Assembly: GCA_963704565.1 (NCBI GenBank)
Contig: OY969917.1
Span: 682,001-746,000 of the forward strand
Length of the DNA: 64,000 nt
Origin: Rhodoblastus sp963704565
GTDB lineage: Bacteria; Pseudomonadota; Alphaproteobacteria; Rhizobiales; Beijerinckiaceae
Reading direction: 5' to 3'
Shown here: positions 1-9,412 of the stretch, piece by piece
Numbering within the stretch: position 1 is the stretch's first letter
Layout of the letters: every line of letters begins with the position of its first letter
Notes under the pieces: generated by a model
The model's database searches: none
What the model saw: only the letters and a program-made list of their open reading frames with translations
What the model was told of the DNA's origin: nothing
Translations under genes and position numbers: made by a program

Positions 1-1230
1 GACCAATTGTTTTGGCTGGCGGCGCTGCCCGGCCTGTCCGGCGCGACCCTACGCATCTTTTACAGCTTCATGGTTCCGATCTTCGGCGGCCGCCTTTGGA
101 CGACGCTCACCACCTGGTCGCTGATCATTCCGGCGGTCGGCATCGGCTATGCCGTGCAGAGCCCCGACACGCCATACGTCGTCCTGCTGATCCTCGCTTT
201 GCTGTGCGGCTTTGGCGGCGGCAATTTCGCCTCCTCCATGGCCAATATTTCCTTCTTCTTCCCGAGGGCGGAAAAAGGCCATGCGCTGGCGATGAACGCC
301 GGCCTGGGCAATCTCGGCGTCAGCGTCGTGCAATTCGTGGCGCCTCTGATCATCGCCTATGGCGTGTTCGGCCCGCTCGGCGGCGCTGCGCAAACGGTGG
401 GCGCGGCGGACAAGGCGGCCCAGATCTGGCTGCAAAACGCGTCCTTCATCTTCGTGCCCTTCATCGTGATTTCGGCCTTCGCGGCCTGGTTCGGCATGAA
501 TGACATCGCCTCGGCCAAGGCCTCCTTCGCCGAACAATCGGTGATCTTCACCCGCCGGCACAACTGGATCATGGCCGTGCTCTATACCGGCACTTTCGGC
601 TCGTTCATCGGCTTTGCGGCGGGCTTTCCGCTGCTCGGCAAGATCCTGTTCCCCCACGCCAACGTGCTGGCCTACGCCTTCCTCGGCCCGCTGGTCGGGG
701 CGCTGGCGCGCTCGGGCACGGGCTGGATCGCCGACCGCTTTGGCGGCGGCCGGGTGACCCTTTCGGTCTTTGTTGGCATGATGGTCGGCGTCGCAGGCGT
801 GCTCTATTTTATCGCGATCGAGGACCAGCCCGGCGCCTTCTGGGGCTTTTTCGCCTGCTTCCTCTTCCTCTTCGCGATGACCGGAATCGGCAACGCCTCG
901 ACCTTCCAGATGATCCCGATCATCATGCGCAAGGAAATCGCGCGGCTGGAGCCGCAAATGGACGCCGCCGCGCGGCTGCGCCAGGCGGAAAAGGAATCGG
1001 CGGCGATCACCGGCTTCACCTCGGCGATCGCGGCCTATGGCGCCTTCTTCATCCCGAAGTCCTACGGCACGGCGATTTCGCTGACCGGCGGCGTGTCGGC
1101 GGCTTTGTGGGCCTTCCTGATCTTCTACGCCATCTGCGCAGGCGTAACCTGGGGCGTTTACACCCGCAGGGGCGGGTTGCTCCATGACGTCGAACGCGGC
1201 GGGGCCCCGGCGCCCACCCCCGCGGAATAA
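1..1230 (+). CDS. narK: Nitrate/nitrite transporter NarK (MFS), 5' end outside window
   Basis: The protein imports nitrate and/or exports nitrite across the inner membrane for the respiratory nitrate reductase encoded next to it. The reading frame is open from the first base (Asp-Gln-Leu-Phe-Trp...), so the start lies upstream and about 409 residues are visible. Many hydrophobic helices alternate with short loops. The first visible segment (LAALPGLSGATLRIFYSF) and the glycine-rich GFGGGNFASSM segment match the nitrate signature regions of NarK-type MFS carriers. A long loop near residues 305-330 separates the last helices. The gene ends 20 bp before narG, so the two are probably cotranscribed. 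Whether it is an H+/nitrate symporter or a nitrate/nitrite antiporter cannot be told here. Confidence 0.92.
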   Translation, partial: DQLFWLAALPGLSGATLRIFYSFMVPIFGGRLWTTLTTWSLIIPAVGIGYAVQSPDTPYVVLLILALLCGFGGGNFASSMANISFFFPRAEKGHALAMNAGLGNLGVSVVQFVAPLIIAYGVFGPLGGAAQTVGAADKAAQIWLQNASFIFVPFIVISAFAAWFGMNDIASAKASFAEQSVIFTRRHNWIMAVLYTGTFGSFIGFAAGFPLLGKILFPHANVLAYAFLGPLVGALARSGTGWIADRFGGGRVTLSVFVGMMVGVAGVLYFIAIEDQPGAFWGFFACFLFLFAMTGIGNASTFQMIPIIMRKEIARLEPQMDAAARLRQAEKESAAITGFTSAIAAYGAFFIPKSYGTAISLTGGVSAALWAFLIFYAICAGVTWGVYTRRGGLLHDVERGGAPAPTPAE

Positions 1231-1250
1231 TCCAAACCGGAGTTCAGGCC

Positions 1251-4200
1251 ATGAGCCATTTCCTCGACCGTCTGACTTTTTTCCGCAGGGCGCAGGAGCC
1301 TTTCGCCAATGGTCACGGCGTCATGACCAATGAGGATCGTCGCTGGGAGGACGGCTATCGCAAGCGCTGGCAGCACGACAAGATCGTGCGCTCGACCCAT
1401 GGCGTGAACTGCACCGGCTCCTGTTCGTGGAAAATCTATGTCAAGGGCGGCATCGTCACCTGGGAGACGCAGCAGACCGACTATCCGCGCACGCGGCCCG
1501 ACCTGCCCAATCATGAGCCGCGCGGCTGCCCGCGCGGGGCGAGCTACAGCTGGTATCTCTATTCCGCCAACCGCACGAAATATCCGTTGGTGCGCTCGGC
1601 TCTGGTGAAGCTCTATCGCGAAGCGCGGAAAACCATGAAGCCGGTCGCCGCCTGGGCCTCGATCGTCGAGGATCCCGCCAGGCGCGAGTCCTATACGACG
1701 AAACGCGGCCATGGCGGCTTCATCCGCGTGGGCTGGGACGAGGTCAACGAGATCATCGCCGCCGCCAACGCCTATACGATCAAGGCGCACGGCCCCGATC
1801 GCGTGGCCGGATTCTCACCCATACCGGCCATGTCGATGATCTCCTTCGCCGCCGGCACGCGCTATCTGTCGCTCCTCGGCGGTGTGTGTCTTTCCTTCTA
1901 TGACTGGTATTGCGATCTGCCGCCCTCCTCGCCGCAAACCTGGGGCGAGCAGACCGACGTGCCGGAATCGGCCGACTGGTACAACGCCGGCTTCCTGATC
2001 CTCTGGGGGTCAAACGTTCCGCAGACGCGCACGCCGGACGCGCATTTCTATACCGAGGCGCGCTATCGCGGCGCCAAGAGCGCGGTTATCAGCCCGGACT
2101 ATTCCGAGGCCTCGAAATTCGGCGATATCTGGCTGTCGGTGAAACAAGGCACGGATTCCGCGCTCGGCATGGCGATGGGCCATGTGATCCTGAAACAGTT
2201 CCATGTCGACCGCCAGGTCGATTATTTCGCGGATTACATCAAGCGCTACACCGACATGCCGATGCTGGTGAAGCTGGTCCCGCAGGATGGAAAGCTCGTT
2301 CCCGACCGCTTCCTGCGCGCCAGCGACCTCGACGGCGCCCTCAGCGAGACCAACAACCCGGAATGGAAGACCCTGGCGTTCGACGCGGCGAGCGGCGAAC
2401 TCGTCGCGCCGCGCGGCTCGGTCGGCTTCCGCTGGGGCGAGAAGGGCAAGTGGAATCTCGAAGCGAAAAAATCGGACGGCGCGCCGGTCGATCTGCTGCT
2501 GTCCCTCAAGGACCGCGACCACGAACTGGTCGATGTCGCCTTCCCCTATTTCGGCAATATCGCGCACGACCATTTCACCCATTCCGACCACGCCAGCGTC
2601 TTGAACCGCCGGCTTCCGGCGGCGAAGCTGCGGACGAAGGACGGCGAGATCCTGGTCGCCTCGGTCTATGACCTGTTCCTCGCCAATTATGGCGTCGATC
2701 GCGGCTTCGGCGGCGAAAATGTCGCCAAAAATTTTGACGAGGACGTTCCCTACACGCCCGCCTGGGCGGAGAGGATCACGGGAGTCGCGCGCGACAAGAT
2801 CATCCAGGTCGCGCACGAATTCGCCCTCAACGCCGAAAAGACCAAGGGCCGCTCGATGGTCATCATCGGCGCGGGCATGAACCATTGGTACAACAGCGAC
2901 ATGAACTATCGCGCCGTCATCAACATGCTGGTGATGTGCGGTTGCGTCGGGCAGTCCGGCGGCGGCTGGGCGCATTATGTCGGGCAGGAAAAACTGCGCC
3001 CGCAAGCCGGTTGGGCGCCGGTCGCCTTCGCGCTCGACTGGGGCCGCCCGCCACGCCACCAGAACGGCACGTCGTACTTCTACGCCCACACCGATCAATG
3101 GCGCTATGAAAGCCTCGAGCCGAAGGAGATTGTCTCGCCGACCGCGCCCGCCGGTCCGTGGGATGGGGCGCTGATCGACTACAACGTCCGCGCCGAGCGC
3201 ATGGGCTGGCTGCCCTCCGCGCCGCAACTCGAGCAGAACCCGCTGACCATCGCGGGATTAGCCGCCGAAAAGGGACTCGAGCCGAAGGATTACGTCGCCC
3301 AGGCGCTGGTTTCCGGCGAGCTGAAAATGTCGTGCGAGGATCCGGACAATCCGAAAAACTGGCCGCGCAATCTCTTTGTCTGGCGCTCGAACCTGCTCGG
3401 CTCGTCGGGCAAGGGGCACGAATATTTCCTCAAGCACCTGCTCGGAACCTCGCATGGCGTTTTGGGCAAGAATCTCGGCGATCAGGGGCTGGCCAAGCCG
3501 AAGGAGGTCGCCTGGCGCGACGAGGCGCCGGAAGGAAAGCTCGACCTGCTGGTGACGCTCGATTTCCGCATGTCCACCACGGCCGTCTATTCCGATATCG
3601 TTCTGCCCGCGGCCACCTGGTACGAGAAGGACGACCTCAACACTTCCGACATGCATCCCTTCATCCATCCGCTCGGCGCGGCGGTCGATCCGATCTGGGA
3701 ATCCCGCTCCGACTGGGAGATCTACAAGGGAATCGCCAAGGCCTTTTCGCAGGTCGCGCCGGAAGTGCTGGGCGTCGAGACGGACGTCGTCCTGACGCCG
3801 ATCCTGCACGATTCGCCCGGCGAGATCGCGCAGGCCCTCGACGTGAAGGATTGGAAGAAAGGCGAGATCGAGGCGGTTCCGGGCAGGACCATGCCGGCGG
3901 TGGCCGTGGTCGAGCGCGATTATCCGCATGTTTATCAGCGATTCACCGCGCTGGGCCCGCTGATGGACAAGCTCGGCAATGGCGTCAAGGGGATCGCCTG
4001 GGAGACCCACGAAGAGGTGGAGAATCTCAAGAAGCTCAATGGCGTGGTGACCGAAGAGGGACCGACCAAGGGTCTCGCCCGGATGACGACCGCGGTCGAA
4101 GCGGCGGAAGCGGTGCTGATGATGGCGCCCGAAACCAACGGCGAAGTCGCTGTGCGCAGCTGGGAGGCGCTCGGCAAGACCACGGGCCTCGAACACGCCC

Positions 4201-5012
4201 ATCTCGCCAAGCCGAAGGAAGACGAAAAAATCCGCTTCCGCGACATTGTCGCGCAGCCGCGCAAGATCATTTCCGCGCCGACCTGGTCGGGGCTGGAAAG
4301 CGAGCATGTCTGCTACAACGCCGGCTATACCAACGTTCACGAACTGATCCCGTGGCGCACGCTGACCGGACGCCAGCAGCTCTACCAGGACCATCTCTGG
4401 ATGCGCGCCTTCGGCGAGGGCCTGTGCGTCTATCGCCCGCCGATCGACACGCGAACCGTCAAGCCGGTGATCGACAAGCATCCCAACGGCGAAAAGCAGG
4501 TGGTGCTGAATTTCATCACGCCGCACCAGAAATGGGGCATCCATTCTACGTACACTGACAATCTGCTGATGCTGACGCTGTCGCGCGGCGGGCCGATCGT
4601 CTGGATCAGCGAGCCGGACGCCAAGGCCGCAGGGATCGTCGATAACGACTGGATCGAGGCCTATAACTCCAATGGCGCCCTGACCGCCCGCGCGGTCGTG
4701 TCGCAGCGCGTGAAACAGGGCATGTGCATGATGTACCACGCACAGGAGAAGACCGTGAACGTGCCCGGCTCGGAAGTCACCGGGCGGCGCGGCGGCATCC
4801 ATAATTCGGTGACGCGCGTCGTGCCCAAGCCGACGCATATGATTGGCGGCTACGCCCAGCTGGCCTATGGCCTCAATTATTACGGCACGATCGGCACCAA
4901 TCGCGACGAATTCGTGATCGTGAGAAAGATGAAGAAGATTGACTGGCTTGAGCGGCCCTATGACCACGCCAAGCACAAGACTCGCGGCCCCCTCACCACC
5001 GCGGCGGAATAG
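1251..5012 (+). CDS. narG: Respiratory nitrate reductase alpha subunit NarG
   Basis: This is the catalytic subunit of the membrane-bound nitrate reductase. It reduces nitrate to nitrite at a molybdenum bis-MGD centre on the cytoplasmic face. It has 1253 residues, the usual NarG length. His50, Cys54, Cys58 and Cys93 form the FS0 [4Fe-4S] site. The YCDLPPSSPQTWGEQTDVPE segment near residue 223 contains the Asp that ligates molybdenum. The N-terminus resembles the E. coli protein, including the vestigial Tat-like region. The ATG is preceded by GGAG at a good distance. It is the second visible gene of narKGHJI. Confidence 0.98.
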   Translation: MSHFLDRLTFFRRAQEPFANGHGVMTNEDRRWEDGYRKRWQHDKIVRSTHGVNCTGSCSWKIYVKGGIVTWETQQTDYPRTRPDLPNHEPRGCPRGASYSWYLYSANRTKYPLVRSALVKLYREARKTMKPVAAWASIVEDPARRESYTTKRGHGGFIRVGWDEVNEIIAAANAYTIKAHGPDRVAGFSPIPAMSMISFAAGTRYLSLLGGVCLSFYDWYCDLPPSSPQTWGEQTDVPESADWYNAGFLILWGSNVPQTRTPDAHFYTEARYRGAKSAVISPDYSEASKFGDIWLSVKQGTDSALGMAMGHVILKQFHVDRQVDYFADYIKRYTDMPMLVKLVPQDGKLVPDRFLRASDLDGALSETNNPEWKTLAFDAASGELVAPRGSVGFRWGEKGKWNLEAKKSDGAPVDLLLSLKDRDHELVDVAFPYFGNIAHDHFTHSDHASVLNRRLPAAKLRTKDGEILVASVYDLFLANYGVDRGFGGENVAKNFDEDVPYTPAWAERITGVARDKIIQVAHEFALNAEKTKGRSMVIIGAGMNHWYNSDMNYRAVINMLVMCGCVGQSGGGWAHYVGQEKLRPQAGWAPVAFALDWGRPPRHQNGTSYFYAHTDQWRYESLEPKEIVSPTAPAGPWDGALIDYNVRAERMGWLPSAPQLEQNPLTIAGLAAEKGLEPKDYVAQALVSGELKMSCEDPDNPKNWPRNLFVWRSNLLGSSGKGHEYFLKHLLGTSHGVLGKNLGDQGLAKPKEVAWRDEAPEGKLDLLVTLDFRMSTTAVYSDIVLPAATWYEKDDLNTSDMHPFIHPLGAAVDPIWESRSDWEIYKGIAKAFSQVAPEVLGVETDVVLTPILHDSPGEIAQALDVKDWKKGEIEAVPGRTMPAVAVVERDYPHVYQRFTALGPLMDKLGNGVKGIAWETHEEVENLKKLNGVVTEEGPTKGLARMTTAVEAAEAVLMMAPETNGEVAVRSWEALGKTTGLEHAHLAKPKEDEKIRFRDIVAQPRKIISAPTWSGLESEHVCYNAGYTNVHELIPWRTLTGRQQLYQDHLWMRAFGEGLCVYRPPIDTRTVKPVIDKHPNGEKQVVLNFITPHQKWGIHSTYTDNLLMLTLSRGGPIVWISEPDAKAAGIVDNDWIEAYNSNGALTARAVVSQRVKQGMCMMYHAQEKTVNVPGSEVTGRRGGIHNSVTRVVPKPTHMIGGYAQLAYGLNYYGTIGTNRDEFVIVRKMKKIDWLERPYDHAKHKTRGPLTTAAE

Positions 5013-5023
5013 GAGCTAAGACC

Positions 5024-6547
5024 ATGAAAATCCGCGCGCAAATCGCGATGGTGCTCAACCTCGACAAATGCATCGGCTGCCACACCTGTTCGATCACCTG
5101 CAAGAATGTGTGGACCAGCCGCGAGGGCGTCGAATACGCCTGGTTCAACAATGTCGAGACCAAGCCCGGCATAGGCTATCCCCGCGACTGGGAAAATCAG
5201 AAAAGATGGAACGGCGGCTGGAGGCGCAAGGCGAACGGCTCGATCGAGCCGAAGATCGGCGCCAAATGGCGGATATTGGCGAATATTTTCGCCAACCCCG
5301 ATCTGCCGGAAATCGACGATTACTACGAGCCCTTCACCTTCGATTACGAGCATTTGCAAAAGGCGCCCGAACTCGAAGCCTTCCCCACGGCGCGTCCGCG
5401 CTCGCTGATCACCGGCGAGCGGATGGAAAAGATCGAAAGCGGCCCGAACTGGGAAGAAATTCTCGGCGGCGAATTCTCCAAACGCTCGGCGGATTATAAC
5501 TTCGAAGGCGTGCAGAAGGAGATGTACGGCCAGTTCGAAAACACCTTCATGATGTATCTGCCGCGCCTGTGCGAGCATTGCCTCAATCCGGCCTGTGCGG
5601 CGTCCTGCCCCTCCGGCGCGATCTACAAGCGCGAGGAGGACGGCGTGGTCCTGATCGACCAGGACAAATGTCGCGGCTGGCGCATGTGCGTTTCCGCCTG
5701 CCCCTACAAGAAGATCTATTACAACTGGTCCAGCGGCAAATCGGAAAAATGCATCCTGTGCTATCCGCAACTCGAAGCCGGCATGCCGACCGTCTGTTCG
5801 GAAACCTGCGTCGGGCGCATCCGCTATCTCGGCGTCGTGCTCTATGACGCCGACCGCATCGAGGCCGCCGCCAGCGTGAAGGATGAGAAAAAGCTCTATA
5901 GCTCGCAGCTCGAAATCTTCCTCGATCCCAACGACCCGAAGGTGATCGAGCAGGCGCGCGCCGACGGCGTGCCGGAGGCCTGGCTTGAGGCGGCGAGAAA
6001 ATCGCCGGTGTGGAAAATGGCGATGGAGTGGAAGGTCGCCTTCCCGCTCCATCCCGAATATCGCACCCTGCCGATGGTCTGGTACATTCCGCCGCTGTCG
6101 CCGATCCAGGCGGCGGCGGAGGCTGGCCAGATGGGCATGGACGGCGCCATGCCGGACGTGAAGTCGCTGCGCATCCCCCTGCGCTATCTCGCCAATCTGC
6201 TGACGGCCGGCGACGAGGCGCCGGTGGCTCTGGGCCTGGAGCGCATGCTCGCCATGCGCGCCTATATGCGGGCGAAAAATATCGACGGCGTGATCGACGA
6301 GGCCGTCGCGACGAAGGTCGGCATGACGGCCGGGCAGATCGAGGAAATGTACAAGACCATGGCGATCGCCAATTACGAGGATCGTTTCGTCATTCCGACC
6401 ACCCATCGCGAATGGGCCGAGGACGCGTATGATCTGCGCGGCTCCTGCGGCTTCTCCTTCGGCAACGGCTGTTCCGAAGGCGAGACGCCGAGCCTGTTCG
6501 GCGGCAACAAGACGCCGGCGATCCGCAAGCCGGAGGAGGTGGGCTGA
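5024..6547 (+). CDS. narH: Respiratory nitrate reductase beta subunit NarH
   Basis: This is the electron-transfer subunit that carries electrons from NarI haems to NarG through four iron-sulfur clusters. It has 507 residues. The first cluster motif is CIGCHTCSITC, with Cys16, 19, 22 and 26. Further cysteine groups are CEHCLNPACAASC, CRGWRMCVSACP and CILCYPQ...CSETC. The Trp inside CRGWRMC replaces a cluster cysteine, as in the family's [3Fe-4S] centre. The gene follows narG by 11 bp with an AGGAG site, and its TGA overlaps the narJ ATG by one base. Confidence 0.98.
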   Translation: MKIRAQIAMVLNLDKCIGCHTCSITCKNVWTSREGVEYAWFNNVETKPGIGYPRDWENQKRWNGGWRRKANGSIEPKIGAKWRILANIFANPDLPEIDDYYEPFTFDYEHLQKAPELEAFPTARPRSLITGERMEKIESGPNWEEILGGEFSKRSADYNFEGVQKEMYGQFENTFMMYLPRLCEHCLNPACAASCPSGAIYKREEDGVVLIDQDKCRGWRMCVSACPYKKIYYNWSSGKSEKCILCYPQLEAGMPTVCSETCVGRIRYLGVVLYDADRIEAAASVKDEKKLYSSQLEIFLDPNDPKVIEQARADGVPEAWLEAARKSPVWKMAMEWKVAFPLHPEYRTLPMVWYIPPLSPIQAAAEAGQMGMDGAMPDVKSLRIPLRYLANLLTAGDEAPVALGLERMLAMRAYMRAKNIDGVIDEAVATKVGMTAGQIEEMYKTMAIANYEDRFVIPTTHREWAEDAYDLRGSCGFSFGNGCSEGETPSLFGGNKTPAIRKPEEVG

Positions 6548-7311
6548 TGCGAATCTTCCGCGCCTTTTCCGCGCTCCTGTCTTATCCGACGGAGGATTTT
6601 GTCGCGGCGCTCGACGAAATCGGCGAAGTCATCGCAAACGAGCGACTCGTCCCGGCGCGCGAGCGCGCGGCCTTGCTCGATCTCGTTCACGACCTGCGCG
6701 GCTGCGATCTCTATGACCTGCAGGAGCGCTATGTCCTGCTGTTCGATCGCACGCGCTCGTTGTCGCTGCATCTGTTCGAACATGTCCACGGCGAGAGCCG
6801 CGACCGTGGCCAGGCCATGGTCGATCTGCGCGCGCTTTACGAAGCGAACGGCCTGGTCGGCGCCGAGAACGAACTGCCCGATTTCACGCCCCTGTTCCTG
6901 GAGTTCCTCTCGACGCTCGACCCCACCCAGGCTCTGCCTCTGCTGGGCGAACCGGCCCATGTCTTCACGGCTCTGGCCGAGCGCCTGCACAAACGCAAAT
7001 CGCCCTATGAAGCGGTGTTTCGCGCGCTCACGGCGATCGCGAAGGTTCAGCCCGATGAAGCGCTTCTGGCGCTCCTGCGCGCCGAGCCCGATCCAGAGCC
7101 CGACGATTTCGAGGCGCTGGATGAAGCTTATGAGGATGCGCCGGTGGACTTCGGCGCGCCCGCCGGCGACAGTTGCGGCCGCGATGAACTCGCCGCCAAA
7201 CTTCGTCAGGCGCGCCGCCCGGCGCCGGGCGTCGCCCAAAGCGTCAAGCCGCCAACTACTTTCACTTATTCTCCATCTTCTCAAGCCGCGGAGGCCGATC
7301 GCCATGACTGA
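6547..7311 (+). CDS. narJ: Nitrate reductase assembly chaperone NarJ
   Basis: NarJ is a cytoplasmic chaperone that binds apo-NarG and helps insert the molybdenum cofactor and FS0 cluster before docking to NarI. The 254-residue protein is a helical TorD/NarJ-type domain. A conserved segment (LHLFEHVHGESRDRGQAM) lies near residues 76-93. The C-terminal tail after about residue 200 is low-complexity and less conserved. The start overlaps the narH stop by one base (TGATG), and the end overlaps narI by 8 bp, so translation is coupled along the operon. Confidence 0.95.
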   Translation: MRIFRAFSALLSYPTEDFVAALDEIGEVIANERLVPARERAALLDLVHDLRGCDLYDLQERYVLLFDRTRSLSLHLFEHVHGESRDRGQAMVDLRALYEANGLVGAENELPDFTPLFLEFLSTLDPTQALPLLGEPAHVFTALAERLHKRKSPYEAVFRALTAIAKVQPDEALLALLRAEPDPEPDDFEALDEAYEDAPVDFGAPAGDSCGRDELAAKLRQARRPAPGVAQSVKPPTTFTYSPSSQAAEADRHD

Positions 7312-8008
7312 CTTCGCCAATCATCTGCTGTTCGGCTGGTACCCCTATCTTTGCCTGACCATATTCCTGCTCGGCAGCGCCATCCGTTTCGACCGCGAGC
7401 AATATAGCTGGCGCTCGGGCTCGTCCCAGCTCCTGCGCCGCAAACAATTGCTCTGGGGCTCCAACCTGTTCCATGTCGGCATTCTCATCATCTTCCTGGG
7501 TCATCTGGTCGGGCTGCTGACGCCGATCGTCGTGTTCGAGACCCTCGGTATTCCCCATTTCGCCAAGCAATTGCTGGCGATGGCGGTCGGCGGGATCGCG
7601 GGCCTGATGTGTCTCGCCGGGCTCCTGTTGCTTTTGCAACGGCGGCTCACCGATCCGCGCATTCGCAAGACGTCATCGTTCAGCGACATTGCGATTCTGT
7701 ATATGCTGCTGGCGCAATTGCTGCTCGGCCTATCGACCATTTTCGTGTCGGCGCAACATCTCGACGGCGGCGAGATGGTGAAATTCATGACCTGGGCGCA
7801 GGGCGTGCTGACCTTGCAGAGCGGGAATTGGCAGGTCGTCGCCGACGTCAGCCCGATCTTCAAAATGCATCTCGTGCTGGGGATGACGATTTTCCTGGTC
7901 TTCCCCTTCACCCGCCTGGTCCACATCTGGTCGGCGCCGGTGTGGTATCTCGGACGCCAGGGCTATCAGGTCGTGCGCAGCCGCAAGTCGATCGAGCCGG
8001 CGGAATGA
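7304..8008 (+). CDS. narI: Respiratory nitrate reductase gamma subunit NarI (cytochrome b)
   Basis: NarI is the integral membrane cytochrome b subunit. It oxidises quinol on the periplasmic side and passes electrons through two haems b to NarH. The chosen ATG at 7304 gives 234 residues, close to the usual 225-240, starting MTDFANHLLFGWYPY. Five hydrophobic segments are visible. Histidines expected as haem ligands occur in FHVGILIIFLGH (helix 2) and in KMHLVLGM and RLVHIW (last helices). The start lies within the end of narJ, and the stop overlaps the next start as ATGA. Confidence 0.96.
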   Translation: MTDFANHLLFGWYPYLCLTIFLLGSAIRFDREQYSWRSGSSQLLRRKQLLWGSNLFHVGILIIFLGHLVGLLTPIVVFETLGIPHFAKQLLAMAVGGIAGLMCLAGLLLLLQRRLTDPRIRKTSSFSDIAILYMLLAQLLLGLSTIFVSAQHLDGGEMVKFMTWAQGVLTLQSGNWQVVADVSPIFKMHLVLGMTIFLVFPFTRLVHIWSAPVWYLGRQGYQVVRSRKSIEPAE

Positions 8009-8835
8009 GCGCCGTGAGCGCCTGTTCCGTCAAATCCCCCGGCGCCTTTCCCGCGCGCACGGAAATCAGCGTCAATGGCGTGGTCCTGCCTTACGCGGTC
8101 ATCGCCGCCGAGGCGCAGAACCATGCCGCCGATTCGCCGGCGCAGGCTTTCGCCGAAGCCGCCCGCGCGCTGGTCATCCGTGAATTGCTGTTGCAGGAAG
8201 CGAAACGGCTTGGCCTGACGCCGGCTCCGGAGACCGACGCGCAAGGCCGGCGCGAGACGGACGAGGATGCGCTGGTCCGCGCGCTCGTCGCCCAGGCGAT
8301 CCCGCGGGACGAGCCGGTCGAGGAATCTTGCCGGCGCTATTATGACAACAATCGTCGGCGCTTCCGCTCCGGCGACATCTATGAGGCGGCGCATATTCTG
8401 ATCGCCGCGACGCCCGAAACCGAGGCGGCGGCGCTTGCAGCGACGCGCGAAATCATCGCCCGGCTCAAGCGCGACCCTTCCGGTTTCGCCGACGCCGCGC
8501 GCGCCTGTTCCGCCTGTCCCTCGCGAGAGAACGGCGGCAATCTCGGCCAGATCACGCGCGGCCAGATGGTTCCGGAATTCGAGCGCGCGCTGTTCGCCAT
8601 GGCGCCGGGCGAGATTTCACAGGAGCCTTTGCGCACGCGCTTCGGTTTCCATATCCTGCGGCTCGACCGCAAGATCGAGGGGCGTGAACTGCCGTTCGAC
8701 CAGGCGCGCCCGCGGATCGCGGCTTTCCTCTCCGAGACGCGGGCGCGGCAGGCGATCGCGGGCTTTATCGCCCATCTGGCGCGGCAGGCGGATATTCGCG
8801 GCGTCTTACTCGAAGGGGCAGGCGGCGGAGCGTGA
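8005..8835 (+). CDS. PpiC/parvulin-type peptidyl-prolyl isomerase of the nar operon
   Basis: This is a 276-residue cis-trans prolyl isomerase of the parvulin/NifM type. The catalytic domain spans about residues 120-225 (AAHILIAA..., GGNLGQITRGQMVPEFERALF, RFGFHILRLDRK). The N-terminal part is a helical SurA-like region starting from VNGVVLPYAVI. No signal peptide is seen, so it probably works in the cytoplasm. The start overlaps the narI stop by 4 bp (ATGA). Parvulin genes directly after narI are known in other bacteria, such as Pseudomonas. A role in folding or maturing NarGHI is likely but inferred from context. Confidence 0.88.
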   Translation: MSAVSACSVKSPGAFPARTEISVNGVVLPYAVIAAEAQNHAADSPAQAFAEAARALVIRELLLQEAKRLGLTPAPETDAQGRRETDEDALVRALVAQAIPRDEPVEESCRRYYDNNRRRFRSGDIYEAAHILIAATPETEAAALAATREIIARLKRDPSGFADAARACSACPSRENGGNLGQITRGQMVPEFERALFAMAPGEISQEPLRTRFGFHILRLDRKIEGRELPFDQARPRIAAFLSETRARQAIAGFIAHLARQADIRGVLLEGAGGGA

Positions 8836-9377
8836 CCTTCATGCTGGCGAAGGATATGGACACGGCGCAGTTGCTTCCCTGCCTGGCGGATTTCGATCCG
8901 CTCGCGCATCCGCTGACGGCGCTGGTCTATGACGAGGATTTCGCCATCGGCCAAGTCTTCCGGGCGATTGCGGAAAGCGCGCAAGGCGCCGGATTGCGGC
9001 TGGGCGGCGTCATCGAAAAGGCGGCGCCGCCCCTGGCGCCGGGCCGGAAATGCGACATGCTGCTCGAAGATCTCGCGAGCGGCGAAATCATCCGAATCTC
9101 CGAAAACCGCAGCGCCTTGGCGCGCGGCTGTCGTCTCGATCTCGACGGCCTCGCGCGCGCCTGCGCGCTGGTGCTGGGGCGCCTGCGGGAGTGCGATCTG
9201 GTTCTGCTCAACAAATTCGGCAAGACCGAAGCCGAAGGCGGCGGTTTCCGCTGCATCATTTCCGACGCCCTCGCCTTGGACATTCCGCTCGTCATCGGCG
9301 TGCCGCGCCGCAATCTCGCCGCCTGGCGCGAATTCGCCGGCGAACTGTCTTTCGAGCGCGACTTCGCCGGCGCCTGA
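8832..9377 (+). CDS. DUF2478 family protein, possible molybdenum-related NTP-binding protein
   Basis: This 181-residue protein resembles DUF2478. The recognisable core is RGCRLDLDGLARACALVL (around residue 98) and the DLVLLNKFGKTEAEGGGFR segment, followed by ALDIPLVIGVPRRNLAAW. Such proteins are often encoded near molybdenum transport or nitrate reductase genes, and a nucleotide-binding role has been suggested. Its biochemical role is not established. The GTG start overlaps the stop of the isomerase gene as GTGA, so it is translationally coupled in the nar operon. Confidence 0.7.
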   Translation: MTFMLAKDMDTAQLLPCLADFDPLAHPLTALVYDEDFAIGQVFRAIAESAQGAGLRLGGVIEKAAPPLAPGRKCDMLLEDLASGEIIRISENRSALARGCRLDLDGLARACALVLGRLRECDLVLLNKFGKTEAEGGGFRCIISDALALDIPLVIGVPRRNLAAWREFAGELSFERDFAGA

Positions 9378-9412
9378 GTCTTATTTTCCATCGCGATTCG
9401 CGCGAGGGCGAC

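Noticed and set aside
49..1185. Long open frame on the minus strand opposite narK
   Set aside because: It is an antisense frame produced by GC-rich codon bias. The plus-strand frame has clear NarK helices.
3258..4976. 572-codon open frame antisense to narG
   Set aside because: Third-position GC bias leaves antisense frames open. No known motif is present, and NarG is certain.
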